A DNA stretch of 64,000 bases from Glaciimonas immobilis (GTDB lineage: Bacteria; Pseudomonadota; Gammaproteobacteria; Burkholderiales; Burkholderiaceae_D), in assembly GCF_011947285.1 (NCBI RefSeq), contig NZ_JAAOZT010000003.1, positions 1 through 64,000 of the forward strand, written 5' to 3'. The notes below the pieces were generated by a model. It was given only the letters and a program-made list of their open reading frames with translations, made no database searches and was not told the origin of the DNA. Position 1 is the first letter of the stretch. Every line of letters starts with the position of its first letter. Shown here in pieces: positions 1 to 10,036 of this stretch. The position numbers were made by a program, and so were the translations under genes.

Positions 1-181
1 ACAATTTAAAACCAAATTAACGCTGACTACCTGCGTAAAACACCGCATTTACCACCTCGTTTCCGCCTCCAATTTCGCCCGCAACACCGCTTGCACCGTG
101 TCGTTTATTGCGCGTCCTTTTCAACAGAGGCCGAACTATAGCAAGGCAGTTCACCAATGGCAAGCGGTTTTGTAACAATTT

Positions 182-958
182 TTAAAGATTTTTGAAAACG
201 GCTGGACGCTTCTCTAAAAACGCCTGCATTCCCTCTTTCTGGTCTTCAGTAGCGAAGGTGCTATGAAACAATCGGCGCTCGAAATGGACGCCTTCCGTCA
301 AGGTGCTTTCATACGCCAGATTGACGGACTCTTTAATCATCATTATCGCTGGCAGGGACATATTGGCGATCACTGTGGCGGCAGTCAACGCTTCGGCCAT
401 CAATTGATCCAGTGGCACTACACGCGACACGAGTCCTGCGCGTTCTGCTTCAACCGCGTCCATCATGCGCGCGGTCAGGCACATGTCCATCGCTTTGGAT
501 TTTGATATTGCACGCGGCAAACGCTGGGTTCCACCAGCACCGGGAATCACGCCCAATTTAATTTCTGGCTGACCGAATTTGGCGTTGTCGGCGGCAATGA
601 TAAAATCGCACATCATAGCCAGTTCACAGCCCCCGCCCAGCGCAAACCCGGCGACTGCGGCGATGACCGGCTTCCGGATGCGGCGGATTTCTTCCCAGTT
701 GCGCGTAATGTAATCGCCTTTGAATGCGTCCATATACGAGTAATTGGCCATTGCGCCAATGTCTGCACCTGCTGCAAAAGCTTTTTCGCTACCGGTGAGA
801 ACGATGCATCCAATCGCTTCGTCTGCGTCGAACGCTTTAAGAGCATCACCCAACTCAGTCATCAACTGATCGTTAAGCGCGTTCAACGCCTTTGGACGAT
901 TTAAGCGAATCAAACCGACTTTTCCTTGCGTTTCAACCAATATAGCTTCGTATGACAT
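182..958 (-). CDS. Enoyl-CoA hydratase (crotonase family)
   Basis: This 258-residue protein is a full-length crotonase-fold enzyme that hydrates 2-enoyl-CoA to 3-hydroxyacyl-CoA in fatty-acid beta-oxidation, presumably as a cytosolic trimer or hexamer. The oxyanion-hole segment AAGAD is at residues 62-66, the glycine-rich [10 protein letters not shown] is near 104-113, and the two catalytic glutamates expected in true hydratases are at E112 and E132 (FGQPEIKLG). Length and motif spacing match short-chain enoyl-CoA hydratases, so an isomerase or dehalogenase role is less likely. It stands alone, divergent from the universal stress gene to its right, with no beta-oxidation partner in view. The chain length it prefers cannot be read from sequence. 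Confidence 0.93.
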   Translation of the reverse strand: MSYEAILVETQGKVGLIRLNRPKALNALNDQLMTELGDALKAFDADEAIGCIVLTGSEKAFAAGADIGAMANYSYMDAFKGDYITRNWEEIRRIRKPVIAAVAGFALGGGCELAMMCDFIIAADNAKFGQPEIKLGVIPGAGGTQRLPRAISKSKAMDMCLTARMMDAVEAERAGLVSRVVPLDQLMAEALTAATVIANMSLPAIMMIKESVNLAYESTLTEGVHFERRLFHSTFATEDQKEGMQAFLEKRPAVFKNL

Positions 959-1200
959 TGCGTCTCCTAATAATAAATAGTAAGTTTGAACAATACTTGA
1001 TTGTAGCGCCTTAAAAGAACAGGCACGATTGTTATCGCCTACGAAGTGGCTAGAAAGGAGATATCGACCGCCCGCTACCAGCGACGGAATTTATCCATTC
1101 ATGTAGTGTCTAAGTAATGCCGGAGAAGAATCTATTTTTTTCGGCAAGAGTTGCGAGATTAAAAGCGTCATATTTCTTGAAAACCAAAAAAGAGGACACG

Positions 1201-1638
1201 ATGTTCAAAACTATACTGGTGCCAACAGACGGATCAATTCTGTCGGATAAAGCAATCGTCGCCGCGATTGAATTTGCAAAATTTGCTAACGGTAAAGTTA
1301 TTGGATTGTCAGTCGCCGAGCCTTATCCATTTTCCCCCATGGCGGAAAGCACGATGGCGGCAGATCCCGGCACCTATGAAGAAAATATGTTGGCGCTGGC
1401 GCAACTCCACGTTCAAAAAGTTGCCGATGCAGCTAAAGCGGCGGGTGTTCCATGCGAAATACTTACCGCGCAAGCATTTAATCCCGATGAAGAAATTATC
1501 ACCGCAGCAGAAAAATACGGCTGCGATGTCATTTTCATGGCTTCCCATGGCCGAAGCGGGCTAAGTCGCCTATTTTTGGGGAGTAAAACGCAAAGGGTGC
1601 TCGCGCATTCGACTATTCCGGTGCTGGTGTTGCGATAA
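1201..1638 (+). CDS. Universal stress protein, UspA family
   Basis: The protein has 145 residues counted from the ATG at 1201. The open frame continues upstream to 1117, but the family start MFKTILVPTDGS and the AAGAGGA ribosome site at 1189-1195 favour 1201. The C-terminal nucleotide-binding loop has the form ASHG-x9-GS (within SHGRSGLSRLFLGSK), as in ATP-binding Usp proteins of the MJ0577 type. These proteins bind ATP or act as dimeric stress modulators; no enzymatic role can be assigned. It is monocistronic and is followed by an unusual 14-bp tandem repeat rather than a clear terminator. Confidence 0.92.
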   Translation: MFKTILVPTDGSILSDKAIVAAIEFAKFANGKVIGLSVAEPYPFSPMAESTMAADPGTYEENMLALAQLHVQKVADAAKAAGVPCEILTAQAFNPDEEIITAAEKYGCDVIFMASHGRSGLSRLFLGSKTQRVLAHSTIPVLVLR

Positions 1639-1660
1639 TTGCACTTTTTGTCGAAAGCAC

Positions 1661-1702
1661 GAGTCATATATGTAGAGTCATATATAGAGAGCTATATATG
1701 AG
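1661..1702. repeat. Three tandem copies of a 14-bp AT-rich unit
   Basis: Positions 1661-1674, 1675-1688 and 1689-1702 are imperfect copies of the unit GAGTCATATATGTA, head to tail. They lie between the 3' ends of the converging Usp and mltA genes. No strong hairpin with a T-run is seen. Confidence 0.8.
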
Positions 1703-1732
1703 CAAAATCTCGCGCAGCGACTCAACCCAAAA

Positions 1733-3001
1733 TTAGCGCGTTGCAACGGGAAACAACTTCGGCAGCAAAACCCACATTGCGCCCCGTTGCTTCATTCTTC
1801 CAGCTTTATCTCCGGCCTCGTCCCCATAGCCCCAAAACAAATCGGCCCGCACGGCACCTTTAATGGCGCCGCCAGTATCCTGCGCCACCACTAACTGCTG
1901 CAGGGCTTTGGCGCTATTCGGCTGGGTCGTGGCAAGAAACACCGGTACACCCAAAGGAACAAAATGTGGATCAATCGCAATCGAACGTTGCGCCGTCAAG
2001 GGGACGCCTTGTGCACCTTTGGGTCCCTGACTCGGGTCGAGTACTTTCTCCTCTTTAAAGAAGACGTAACTAGGATTGGAATTCAGCAATTCTTGTTGAC
2101 GGGCAGGATTAGCTACCAGCCATGCTTTGATTCCTTGTGCGGAGGCTTGCGCTAATGTCAACTCACCCTTATCAATCAAATAACGCCCAATCGATTTGTA
2201 GGGATAGCCGTTTTGATCAGAATAGGCGACCCGCAATATTTGCCCATCGGTCAACTGAACCCGCCCAGAACCTTGAACTTGCAGAAAAAAAGCATCTACG
2301 GGATCGTCCACCCACACGATTTCCTTACCACTCAAACTTCCCGATTTATCCAATTCAGCTCGGTTTGGATAGGGCACCACCTTATTTCCTACCAACCGAC
2401 CGCGCAAGCGCAGTCCTTTTAGTTCAGGATAAACAGCTGCCAAATCTATTGTCAGCAAGTCGTCCGGCGCATGATAAAGCGGCGTTTGATACGCACCGCC
2501 GCGCTTACGGGCACCACGCAACAGTGGCTCGTAATACCCGGTCACCAGGCCGTTGTCGGTTCCGTCTGCATTTATTACTTGGTACGGGGTAAAAAATGCC
2601 TCGAAAAATGACCTCACGGCACTTTCACTCGTCGCGTCCAAACCCCGCGCAATAGCACATGGCTCAGCCCAACTTGGCCTTCTGCCCATGGCTGAGCAAG
2701 AGGTGAGGAAAGCGGGCATCGCCTGGCGCACGTCGTCATTTTTCCAACCTGGCAAGGCCGAAAACGTACTCAAGCGCAATGTGCCGGCAGGCACTTTAAT
2801 ATCTGGCAACGCGCCGGTATAAGGTGGCGCCGGTATGGGATTTTCGATGGCAGACGGCGAAATTGAGACAGTCGGTTTGACCAAAGAAGGCGCCGTCGAA
2901 CATGCTGCTAAACTGAGGGCTAACATTAAAGTTGAAGCGCGCGCTGCAACGCGAGAAGAAACACGAGCAGGAACGGTTAAACTTATGCACTTGAATGACA
3001 T
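1733..3001 (-). CDS. mltA: Membrane-bound lytic murein transglycosylase A
   Basis: This is a 422-residue lipoprotein that cleaves the beta-1,4 glycosidic bond of peptidoglycan to give 1,6-anhydromuropeptides, acting at the inner face of the outer membrane. The N-terminus carries a signal peptide and lipobox LSLAAC with lipidated Cys34. The MltA domain occupies the middle, and the C-terminal 3D domain is clear from AQDTGGAIKGAVRADLFWG, which holds the catalytic aspartate. The signal peptide has a long n-region, and no good ribosome site precedes the ATG at 3001, so translation may start further in (for example the ATG at 2926). Only 12 bp separate this start from that of a divergent small membrane gene. 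Confidence 0.93.
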   Translation of the reverse strand: MSFKCISLTVPARVSSRVAARASTLMLALSLAACSTAPSLVKPTVSISPSAIENPIPAPPYTGALPDIKVPAGTLRLSTFSALPGWKNDDVRQAMPAFLTSCSAMGRRPSWAEPCAIARGLDATSESAVRSFFEAFFTPYQVINADGTDNGLVTGYYEPLLRGARKRGGAYQTPLYHAPDDLLTIDLAAVYPELKGLRLRGRLVGNKVVPYPNRAELDKSGSLSGKEIVWVDDPVDAFFLQVQGSGRVQLTDGQILRVAYSDQNGYPYKSIGRYLIDKGELTLAQASAQGIKAWLVANPARQQELLNSNPSYVFFKEEKVLDPSQGPKGAQGVPLTAQRSIAIDPHFVPLGVPVFLATTQPNSAKALQQLVVAQDTGGAIKGAVRADLFWGYGDEAGDKAGRMKQRGAMWVLLPKLFPVATR

Positions 3002-3013
3002 TGAGGGTTCTTT

Positions 3014-3139
3014 ATGTGGTTAATAATACTTGAGGCGAGTTTTGCCTTCTTCTTATTTGTTTTTATTGTCTGGTGGACTATGTCGGGCAGAAAACCGGAT
3101 CAACCGCCGCCCCGTAAACCCACACCACGAAAAAAATAG
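3014..3139 (+). CDS. Small single-span membrane protein (41 residues)
   Basis: This 41-residue frame runs from ATG 3014 to TAG 3139. Residues 2-22 are strongly hydrophobic (WLIILEASFAFFLFVFIVWW) and form one membrane span. They are followed by a basic, proline-rich tail (GRKPDQPPPRKPTPRKK). A good ribosome site, GAGGG at 3003-3007, sits six bases before the ATG. It is divergent from mltA with a gap of only 12 bp, so the two genes must share or overlap control sequences. No function is recognised; the tail charge suggests a cytoplasmic C-terminus. Confidence 0.55.
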   Translation: MWLIILEASFAFFLFVFIVWWTMSGRKPDQPPPRKPTPRKK

Positions 3140-3206
3140 CGGGGAACGAGACATTACATAATGTAGCGCCTTACGCTTATTTAACGCTTATTTAACGCTT
3201 AATGCA

Positions 3207-3581
3207 TCAATGTAACGTTCGTGGCAGCGATAAAACAAACTCCGGCACCCGCGCCTCGAATTGTTCGCCGTCTTCGGCTACACAAAAGAATTCCCCAAAC
3301 ATCGACCCTTGCGGGGTCGTCAGCGAGGTGCCGCTGGTGTACTCGAAATTTTCACCTGGCTGCAGCAAGGGCTGGTGACCAATCACACCAAGCCCCCGCA
3401 CTTCCTGAACTTCGTTCTTCGCATTAGTAATCACCCAATGACGTGAAATTAGTTGCGCTGCGACCTGACCGGTATTCTTGATCGTTATCCCATAGGCAAA
3501 AACATAGTGATTACGATCCGGATCCGATTGTTCTTCCAGATATTGGGTTTTTACAGTGACAGTAAATTCATAAGCGGGCAT
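3207..3581 (-). CDS. apaG: ApaG domain protein
   Basis: The protein has 124 residues, the usual size for ApaG, a small fibronectin-III-like beta-sandwich protein. Family hallmarks are visible: YVFAYGITIKNTG, the segment ending in RHWVITNAKNEVQEVRGLGVIGHQPLLQPGE (read in parts), and FEYTSGTSLTTPQGSM. It is linked genetically to cobalt and magnesium resistance in enterobacteria, but its biochemical role is not settled. Its position between mltA and rpe is a common Burkholderiales arrangement. It is read away from rpe, so the 214-bp gap at 3582-3795 must hold divergent promoters. Confidence 0.93.
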   Translation of the reverse strand: MPAYEFTVTVKTQYLEEQSDPDRNHYVFAYGITIKNTGQVAAQLISRHWVITNAKNEVQEVRGLGVIGHQPLLQPGENFEYTSGTSLTTPQGSMFGEFFCVAEDGEQFEARVPEFVLSLPRTLH

Positions 3582-3795
3582 TCAAATTCCTCTAATTTCA
3601 AGCAATGGTTTAGTGTACTCACAGAATAAGTCATCCTCAACCCCAAGGCGACCACAAGTCAATCTGGTGTTTCCACACCAATTCAGCAAGAACGCAATAC
3701 GAAGACAACGAAAACTATGGGCATGCGGCAATCCTGACCATCCCAAGGCGCCTCTCAGAGTAAAATAGCGCATCTTTTATGCATCATCTCACTGA

Positions 3796-4479
3796 GTGCC
3801 CGTCATGCCAAATAAACCTACCTACCGAATAGCTCCCAGTATTCTTTCCGCCGATTTCTCCCGCCTGGGCGAAGAAGTCCGCAATGTGGTCAGCGCTGGT
3901 GCCGACATGATCCACTTTGACGTCATGGACAACCATTACGTTCCCAACCTGACGATCGGACCACTCGTCTGCGAAGCCATCCGCCCTCACGTGCAGGTCC
4001 CTATCGACGTTCATTTGATGGTAAAACCAGTAGATCGCATTATTCCTGATTTTGCTAAAGCTGGCGCAAATATCATCACCTTCCATCCTGAGGCATCGGA
4101 ACATATTGATCGTTCCCTGCAATTGATTCGCGACCATGGCTGTAAAGCCGGCCTGGTGTTCAACCCGGCAACACCTCTGGATTATCTTGAGCATGTTATG
4201 GATAAGCTCGACATCATCCTCATCATGTCGGTCAACCCTGGCTTTGGCGGACAGTCGTTTATCCATGAAGCGCTCAGAAAAATTGCTATCGTCCGCCGTC
4301 TCATTGATGATTCCGGTCGCAATATCATGCTGGAAGTTGACGGCGGCATCAAAATAGAAAACATCGCACAAGCAGCTGCAGCTGGTGCCGATACTTTTGT
4401 CGCTGGTTCCGCCATTTTTGGTAAGCCGGATTATAAGTTGGTCATTGACGCCATGCGCGGCGAGCTAGCAAAGGTATGA
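3796..4479 (+). CDS. rpe: Ribulose-phosphate 3-epimerase
   Basis: This 227-residue TIM-barrel enzyme interconverts ribulose 5-phosphate and xylulose 5-phosphate in the pentose phosphate pathway. Metal-binding and catalytic segments are all present: [43 protein letters not shown] and VDGGI. The first codon given is GTG at 3796; ATG 3805 ([13 protein letters not shown]) is an equally plausible start. The stop overlaps the gph start in an ATGA, so the two are translationally coupled, an arrangement seen widely in proteobacteria. Confidence 0.96.
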   Translation: MPVMPNKPTYRIAPSILSADFSRLGEEVRNVVSAGADMIHFDVMDNHYVPNLTIGPLVCEAIRPHVQVPIDVHLMVKPVDRIIPDFAKAGANIITFHPEASEHIDRSLQLIRDHGCKAGLVFNPATPLDYLEHVMDKLDIILIMSVNPGFGGQSFIHEALRKIAIVRRLIDDSGRNIMLEVDGGIKIENIAQAAAAGADTFVAGSAIFGKPDYKLVIDAMRGELAKV

Positions 4480-5207
4480 CCCTGCGCGCCGCCGGGTTGC
4501 CCCCTCATGCAGAGGAGCAAGCACGAGAATTAAAGCCGTTGACAGGCATCGCGGCCGTCATTATCGATTTGGACGGCACGATGCTGGACACCGCACCGGA
4601 TTTTCATGTAGCGATCAATCGCATGCGTGCAGATTTTGAATGGGCGCCATTATCGTTGCAAACGATTAGCAGTTTTGTCGGAAAAGGCTCGGAAAACCTG
4701 ATTCGTCGGGTCCTTAGCGTCGATTATGCCGATGCAAAGGTCGAGTTGCATTTCGACGCTGCACTTGCCGCCTATCAACGTCACTACCTATCCATCAATG
4801 GACATTACGCAACTTTGTATCCAGACGTGATTACCGGACTTCAGCAAATGCAGGAGATGGGATTACGGATGGCCTGCGTGACGAATAAGCCGGTCGCATT
4901 TGCGCTACCCTTAATGGAAGCCACCGGTTTGAGCCGTTTTTTTGAAGTCATCTATGGAGGCGACTCTTTCTCAAGAAAGAAACCCGATCCATTGCCGTTT
5001 CTCGAGGTATGCAGGCTATTTAACCTGCAACCGGCGCAGATTGTCGCTATTGGTGACTCATCCAACGACTCTGAAGCCGGTCGCGCTGCTGGTTGCAAAG
5101 TGTTGAATGTCCCTTATGGCTACAATCACGGACAGCCTATACAAAATGTCGATTCGGATGGTATAGTACCTACGCTACTCTGTGCGGCTAATCTTATATC
5201 GCTCTAA
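4476..5207 (+). CDS. gph: Phosphoglycolate phosphatase
   Basis: This 243-residue HAD-superfamily hydrolase dephosphorylates 2-phosphoglycolate, formed during DNA repair of 3'-phosphoglycolate ends and by oxygenation side reactions. Motif [15 protein letters not shown] lies near residue 30, motif II is in CVTNKP, motif III is the Lys of [10 protein letters not shown], and motif IV is [10 protein letters not shown]. The cap domain insertion after motif I matches the Gph type. An N-terminal extension of about 25 residues precedes motif I. The start overlaps the rpe stop by four bases, and trpE follows after 265 bp, as in many betaproteobacteria. Confidence 0.92.
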   Translation: MTLRAAGLPPHAEEQARELKPLTGIAAVIIDLDGTMLDTAPDFHVAINRMRADFEWAPLSLQTISSFVGKGSENLIRRVLSVDYADAKVELHFDAALAAYQRHYLSINGHYATLYPDVITGLQQMQEMGLRMACVTNKPVAFALPLMEATGLSRFFEVIYGGDSFSRKKPDPLPFLEVCRLFNLQPAQIVAIGDSSNDSEAGRAAGCKVLNVPYGYNHGQPIQNVDSDGIVPTLLCAANLISL

Positions 5208-5472
5208 CCGAGACTAAATCAAGACACGATCGTCTTGGTCAAATGTATTGACCATATTCTTAATTACAAATATTCTTAATGATGTTTCTCCAAGAAAAAC
5301 GTACTGTCCCACTAGCCGCCCCTGAGGCCTGGCTCTGGCGACGCTGGCAATCCTGGGCAAAGTGACCCGTTGATCGCCGCTGTCTGTCGCTTTGCTTTCT
5401 TAAGCACATTGCAGACAACGTTTTTTTGCAATAAACCGCCGCTGTTCTACAATAGCGGTCTGGAGAGAAACA

Positions 5473-6987
5473 ATGACCGAACTCGAATTCAAATCGCTGG
5501 CCGCACAAGGCTACAACCGCATTCCACTGATCGCTGAAGCGTTGGCTGATCTTGAAACGCCTTTGACGCTCTATCTTAAGCTGGCGCAAACCCAACAAGC
5601 AGGCAAAAATACGTTTTTGCTTGAATCTGTCGTGGGTGGCGAACGCTTCGGGCGGTACTCGTTTATTGGACTGCCCGCGACAACGTTAATGCGCAGTTTT
5701 GGTACTCGTATTGAGGTCGTCAAGAACGACAAGGTCATCGAGAGCAAAGAAGGCAATCCGCTAGATTTCATCGGCGAATTTCAGTCCCGCTTTAAAGTAG
5801 CAATACGTCCAGGTATGCCGCGTTTTTGCGGGGGTCTGGCCGGTTATTTTGGTTATGATACCGTCCGCCATATCGAAAAGCGTCTGGCGCACTCCACGCC
5901 TAAAGATGATCTGGGCTTGCCCGATATCCAATTGCTGCTGACTGAAGAATTGGCGGTCATCGACAATCTTTCCGGCAAGCTATACCTAATCGTCTATACC
6001 GACCCCACCCAGTCAGAAGCATTTTCCAAAGGCCGTCAACGCCTGAAAGACTTGCGAACGATGTTACGCCGTCCGGCAGACGCGCCGGTAACTTCTGCAT
6101 CGGTACGAACTGAAACCATCCGCGATTTTAAAAAAGAAGAATACCTAAAAGCCGTGGCCAAGGCCAAGGAATATGTGATGGCAGGCGACTTGATGCAGGT
6201 ACAAATTGGCCAGCGCATCAAAAAACCTTACGTTGATTCGCCGCTAATGCTGTATCGCGCATTGCGCTCGCTCAATCCGTCCCCTTACATGTACTTTTAT
6301 AATTTCGGCGACATGCAAATTGTCGGTTCATCGCCAGAAATTTTGGTACGAAATGAACAAACGGCTGCGCCCACAGCTACCGCCGAAGGCAAACGCAAAG
6401 TCACCATCCGACCACTGGCCGGAACCCGTCCGCGCGGCTCAACCCCGGAACGCGACGAACAACTGGCAATAGAATTACTCGCAGATCCAAAAGAAATCGC
6501 AGAACACGTCATGCTGATTGATCTGGCGCGTAACGACATCGGACGCATCGCAGAAACCGGCAGCGTCAAAGTGACAGATCAGATGGTGATCGAAAAATAC
6601 TCGCATGTTCAGCACATCGTTTCAAATGTCGAAGGCGTCCTGAAATCAGGACTGTCTAACCTGGACGTCCTAAAAGCCACCTTCCCTGCCGGCACACTTT
6701 CCGGCGCGCCCAAAGTACGGGCAATGGAAGTCATCGACGAACTGGAACTGACCAAGCGCGGCATTTATGGCGGTGCATGCGGATACCTGTCGTTCGGCGG
6801 CGAGATGGATGTCGCCATTGCGATTCGCACCGGCGTCATTAAAGACGGCATGTTATATGTGCAAGCCGCCGCCGGTATCGTTGCCGACTCGGTCCCAGAA
6901 ACCGAATGGGAAGAAACTGAAAATAAAGCCCGCGCAGTACTACGCGCAGCCGAACAAGTGCAAGATGGTCTGGATGGAGAAATCTGA
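5473..6987 (+). CDS. trpE: Anthranilate synthase component I
   Basis: This 504-residue subunit turns chorismate and ammonia into anthranilate, the first step of tryptophan synthesis, using ammonia supplied by TrpG. The N-terminal feedback-inhibition segment [15 protein letters not shown] is intact, so tryptophan sensitivity is expected. The chorismate-binding half shows [11 protein letters not shown], the long [16 protein letters not shown] region and [19 protein letters not shown] good ribosome site (GGAGAGAAAC) precedes ATG 5473. It overlaps trpG by one base (TGATG). No leader peptide rich in Trp codons was noticed in 5208-5472. Confidence 0.97.
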   Translation: MTELEFKSLAAQGYNRIPLIAEALADLETPLTLYLKLAQTQQAGKNTFLLESVVGGERFGRYSFIGLPATTLMRSFGTRIEVVKNDKVIESKEGNPLDFIGEFQSRFKVAIRPGMPRFCGGLAGYFGYDTVRHIEKRLAHSTPKDDLGLPDIQLLLTEELAVIDNLSGKLYLIVYTDPTQSEAFSKGRQRLKDLRTMLRRPADAPVTSASVRTETIRDFKKEEYLKAVAKAKEYVMAGDLMQVQIGQRIKKPYVDSPLMLYRALRSLNPSPYMYFYNFGDMQIVGSSPEILVRNEQTAAPTATAEGKRKVTIRPLAGTRPRGSTPERDEQLAIELLADPKEIAEHVMLIDLARNDIGRIAETGSVKVTDQMVIEKYSHVQHIVSNVEGVLKSGLSNLDVLKATFPAGTLSGAPKVRAMEVIDELELTKRGIYGGACGYLSFGGEMDVAIAIRTGVIKDGMLYVQAAAGIVADSVPETEWEETENKARAVLRAAEQVQDGLDGEI

Positions 6988-7550
6988 TGCTACTGATGAT
7001 CGACAATTATGATTCCTTCACCTATAACCTCGTCCAATATTTTGGCGAGCTCGGCGAAGATGTCCGCACCTTCCGCAATGATGAAATTACATTTGACGAA
7101 ATCGCTGCGTTAAATCCCGAGCGTATTTGCATATCGCCTGGCCCATGTAGCCCCAAAGAAGCTGGTATTTGTGTTGAGTTGCTGCAAAAACTGGGCGGTA
7201 CGCTGCCGATCCTTGGCGTTTGTCTCGGTCATCAGGCCATAGGTGAAGCCTTCGGTGGAAAAGTCATACGCGCGCAACAAGTCATGCATGGCAAAACGTC
7301 GCCAATCCACCATACCGGTGTCGGCGTCTTCGCGGACCTGCCAGATCCTTTTACTGTCATTCGCTACCACTCGCTGGCGATTGAGCGCGCATCGTTGCCG
7401 GATTGCCTGGAAATCACGGCGTGGACCGATGACGGTGAAATCATGGGCGTGCGTCATAAAACAATGGATATCGAGGGTGTGCAATTTCATCCCGAGTCAA
7501 TTTTGTCCGAACATGGCCATGCGTTATTAAAAAACTTTTTGCAACGTTAA
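6987..7550 (+). CDS. trpG: Anthranilate synthase component II (glutamine amidotransferase)
   Basis: This 187-residue class I glutamine amidotransferase releases ammonia from glutamine for TrpE. It begins with the family signature [15 protein letters not shown]. The nucleophile cysteine lies in [11 protein letters not shown] and the His-Glu pair in [11 protein letters not shown]. In many bacteria a single TrpG/PabA also serves 4-amino-4-deoxychorismate synthase; no pabB is visible here, so that dual role is open. It is coupled to trpE by the TGATG overlap and followed by 263 bp before trpD. Confidence 0.96.
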   Translation: MLLMIDNYDSFTYNLVQYFGELGEDVRTFRNDEITFDEIAALNPERICISPGPCSPKEAGICVELLQKLGGTLPILGVCLGHQAIGEAFGGKVIRAQQVMHGKTSPIHHTGVGVFADLPDPFTVIRYHSLAIERASLPDCLEITAWTDDGEIMGVRHKTMDIEGVQFHPESILSEHGHALLKNFLQR

Positions 7551-7813
7551 TTGTTACGGCTGGATTTATTGCTGACTCTATCGGACTCTATTGGACTCCA
7601 CCGGCTTATATCGTTCAGAGATGATGGTGAGTCCGGCGTATTTTGTCCCGCTATTTTGCGCGTGTAAATTTCAACTTTTAATCAGATGCGACGTTGTAGA
7701 GTGGCAATATTTAATGCATTGCTTTCTCAATGCCGATCCTGCCGTCGTCTTACGTTCAGCATCCAAGCGTTACGTTTTCCACTACTTATTACGAACCGCT
7801 TCAAGAGGAATCC

Positions 7814-8851
7814 ATGCCGATTACTGACCAGGAAGCACTCTTGCGGTGCATCGAACATCGTGAAATTTTCCACGATGAAATGTTATATCTGTTCCGCAAA
7901 ATCATGAGAGGCGAAATGTCGCCCGTGATGATCGCCGCCCTCACCATGGGACTGCGCGTCAAAAAAGAAACCATCGGTGAAATCGCCGCTGCCGCGCAAG
8001 TAATGCGTGAATTTGCCACGCCGGTCCCCACCACTAATACAAGTAACCTGCTCGATATTGTAGGCACCGGCGGTGACGGTGCGCAAACATTCAACATATC
8101 AACAGCAACCATGTTTGTGGCCGCTGCCGGTGGAGCGCGCATTGCAAAACATGGCGGCCGCAGCGTCTCTTCGTCATCCGGCAGTGCCGACGTACTGGAA
8201 TCGTTGGGCGTCAATATCAACCTCACGCCAACGCAAGTTTCCCGTTCAATTGATCAGACGGGGATTGGCTTCATGTTCGCCCCTAATCATCACGCAGCGA
8301 TGAAATATGCTGCGCCAGTGCGCAAGGAGCTTGGGGTGCGCACCATATTCAACATTCTGGGACCACTTACCAATCCGGCCGGCGCACCCAACATTTTGAT
8401 GGGCGTGTTTCATCCCGACCTAGTAGGAATTCAAGTCCGCGTGTTGCAACGGCTGGGAGCACAGCGCGCAGTGGTTGTTTGGGGGCGCGACAATATGGAT
8501 GAGGTGTCCCTCGGTGCAGCCACGCTGGTCGGGGAACTGATCGATGGCGAAATCCGCGAATACGAAATCCATCCGGAAGATTTTGGCATGCCAATGATTG
8601 CCAGCCGCAATCTTAAGGTCGCCAATTCAGGCGAATCGAAGGCAAAAATTTTTGAAGCACTCGACAACGTGCCCGGCCCTGCGCGTGACATCGTCGCCCT
8701 CAATGCTGGCACCGCACTGTATGCCGCGGGTGTGTGCAATTCAATTGCCGACGGTTTGATCAAAGCGCGGGAAGTCCTGGCTTCCGGCACCGCGCGTTTG
8801 AAATTAGAACAATTCATTACAGCCACGCAAACGTTGGGCGCTGAAACCTAA
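7814..8851 (+). CDS. trpD: Anthranilate phosphoribosyltransferase
   Basis: This 345-residue enzyme transfers phosphoribosyl from PRPP to anthranilate. The open frame extends to 7730, but the AAGAGGAA ribosome site at 7803-7810 and the family start [19 protein letters not shown] place the start at ATG 7814. The PRPP-binding GTGGD motif is in [17 protein letters not shown], and the [15 protein letters not shown] segment replaces the more usual KHGNR. A 263-bp spacer upstream with no gene suggests an internal promoter between trpG and trpD. Confidence 0.96.
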   Translation: MPITDQEALLRCIEHREIFHDEMLYLFRKIMRGEMSPVMIAALTMGLRVKKETIGEIAAAAQVMREFATPVPTTNTSNLLDIVGTGGDGAQTFNISTATMFVAAAGGARIAKHGGRSVSSSSGSADVLESLGVNINLTPTQVSRSIDQTGIGFMFAPNHHAAMKYAAPVRKELGVRTIFNILGPLTNPAGAPNILMGVFHPDLVGIQVRVLQRLGAQRAVVVWGRDNMDEVSLGAATLVGELIDGEIREYEIHPEDFGMPMIASRNLKVANSGESKAKIFEALDNVPGPARDIVALNAGTALYAAGVCNSIADGLIKAREVLASGTARLKLEQFITATQTLGAET

Positions 8852-9056
8852 AGAAAAGCCTTCCAGCATGGCGCCGGGGATCGGTACCACTCTGCGTTGA
8901 CGATGCCGCTCCGACGACCCGGACAAAAATGGAATCTTCAGAAGCTTTAACGATTATGTGCAAGCACATATTATTAGCTGTCCGCATACCTATGCAAATA
9001 CGAGCGCACAAACAGCGCACATGCGGGTACCAGAATTAAAGAAAAGGAACATCAGC

Positions 9057-9860
9057 ATGTCCGATATTTTAGATAAAATTCTCGATGTCAAAGCCGATGA
9101 AATCGCCGCGGCAAAAAAGCGGCAGGATCTGGCGAGCATTCGACGTGAAGTCGAAACCGACACCGGCGCCAAAGTAGCCATCCGCGGCTTTGAGGCTGCA
9201 CTGCGGGCAAAAGTAGATGCTGGCAAAGCAGGCATTATCGCTGAAATCAAAAAGGCGTCGCCATCCAAAGGCGTGATTCGCCCCGATTTCCATCCTGCAG
9301 ATATCGCCGTCAATTATGCGCTGCACGGTGGCGCCTGCTTATCGGTGTTAACGGATGAGAAGTTCTTTCAAGGTTCGCCAGAATACATGCAGCAAGCGCG
9401 CGCCGCCTGCGCCCTGCCCGTATTGCGCAAAGACTTCATGATCGACCCGTACCAAATCTATCAGGCCCGTCATTGGGGTGCGGATGCTATTTTGCTCATC
9501 GTCGCCGCACTGGACCATGGCTTGATGGCAGAGATGGAAGCGCTCGCACTCGACCTGGGCATGAGCGTATTGGTCGAAGTCCACAACGCCGAGGAGCTCA
9601 CTGCCGCCCTCAAACTAAAGACGCCGCTGCTGGGAATTAATAATCGCAATCTGCGCACGTTTGAGACATCGCTGGAAAATACGCTGCTCTTATTACCCCA
9701 TATTTCATCAGACAAACTGGTTGTTACCGAATCCGGTATTCGTACGCCAGATGATGTAAAACGCATGCGCGACGCCAACGTTAACGCCTTTTTGATCGGC
9801 GAAACATTTATGCGTGCGCCAGAACCTGGGGTTGAGCTGGCACGTTTGTTCAATGACTAA
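9057..9860 (+). CDS. trpC: Indole-3-glycerol phosphate synthase
   Basis: This is a 267-residue TIM-barrel enzyme that closes the indole ring of CdRP to indole-3-glycerol phosphate. The start at ATG 9057 is chosen because AAAGGAA precedes it and the protein then begins [16 protein letters not shown], as in relatives; the open frame goes back to 8958. Catalytic segments [40 protein letters not shown] and VTESGI are visible. The gene is separate from trpF, as is usual outside enterobacteria. trpF, trpB and trpA are not in this window. A 205-bp spacer divides it from trpD. Confidence 0.96.
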   Translation: MSDILDKILDVKADEIAAAKKRQDLASIRREVETDTGAKVAIRGFEAALRAKVDAGKAGIIAEIKKASPSKGVIRPDFHPADIAVNYALHGGACLSVLTDEKFFQGSPEYMQQARAACALPVLRKDFMIDPYQIYQARHWGADAILLIVAALDHGLMAEMEALALDLGMSVLVEVHNAEELTAALKLKTPLLGINNRNLRTFETSLENTLLLLPHISSDKLVVTESGIRTPDDVKRMRDANVNAFLIGETFMRAPEPGVELARLFND

Positions 9861-10036
9861 TCCGAAGTTAAAAATTATATAAATAATATAAAAATCGGCA
9901 TGAAGTATTCCAGCGGGTACGCATTACGAACGGCAGCACCGCACGCTGAGCGTGTGTTAAGAAACGATGCTTAAAGCCGCTAAGCACTCGTTAACAATCC
10001 ATCGCTCAGCGCATTCAAGATCAATGCGCAGCAACT

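Noticed and set aside
3582-3773. 63-codon minus-strand frame between apaG and rpe
   Set aside because: No ribosome site, no family features, and it occupies the promoter region of rpe and apaG.
5208-5472. trp attenuator/leader peptide before trpE
   Set aside because: No short frame with consecutive Trp codons and no terminator/antiterminator hairpin pair could be identified.
5260-5598. 112-codon minus-strand frame before and inside trpE
   Set aside because: It is antisense to the trpE start and has no ribosome site or homologous features.
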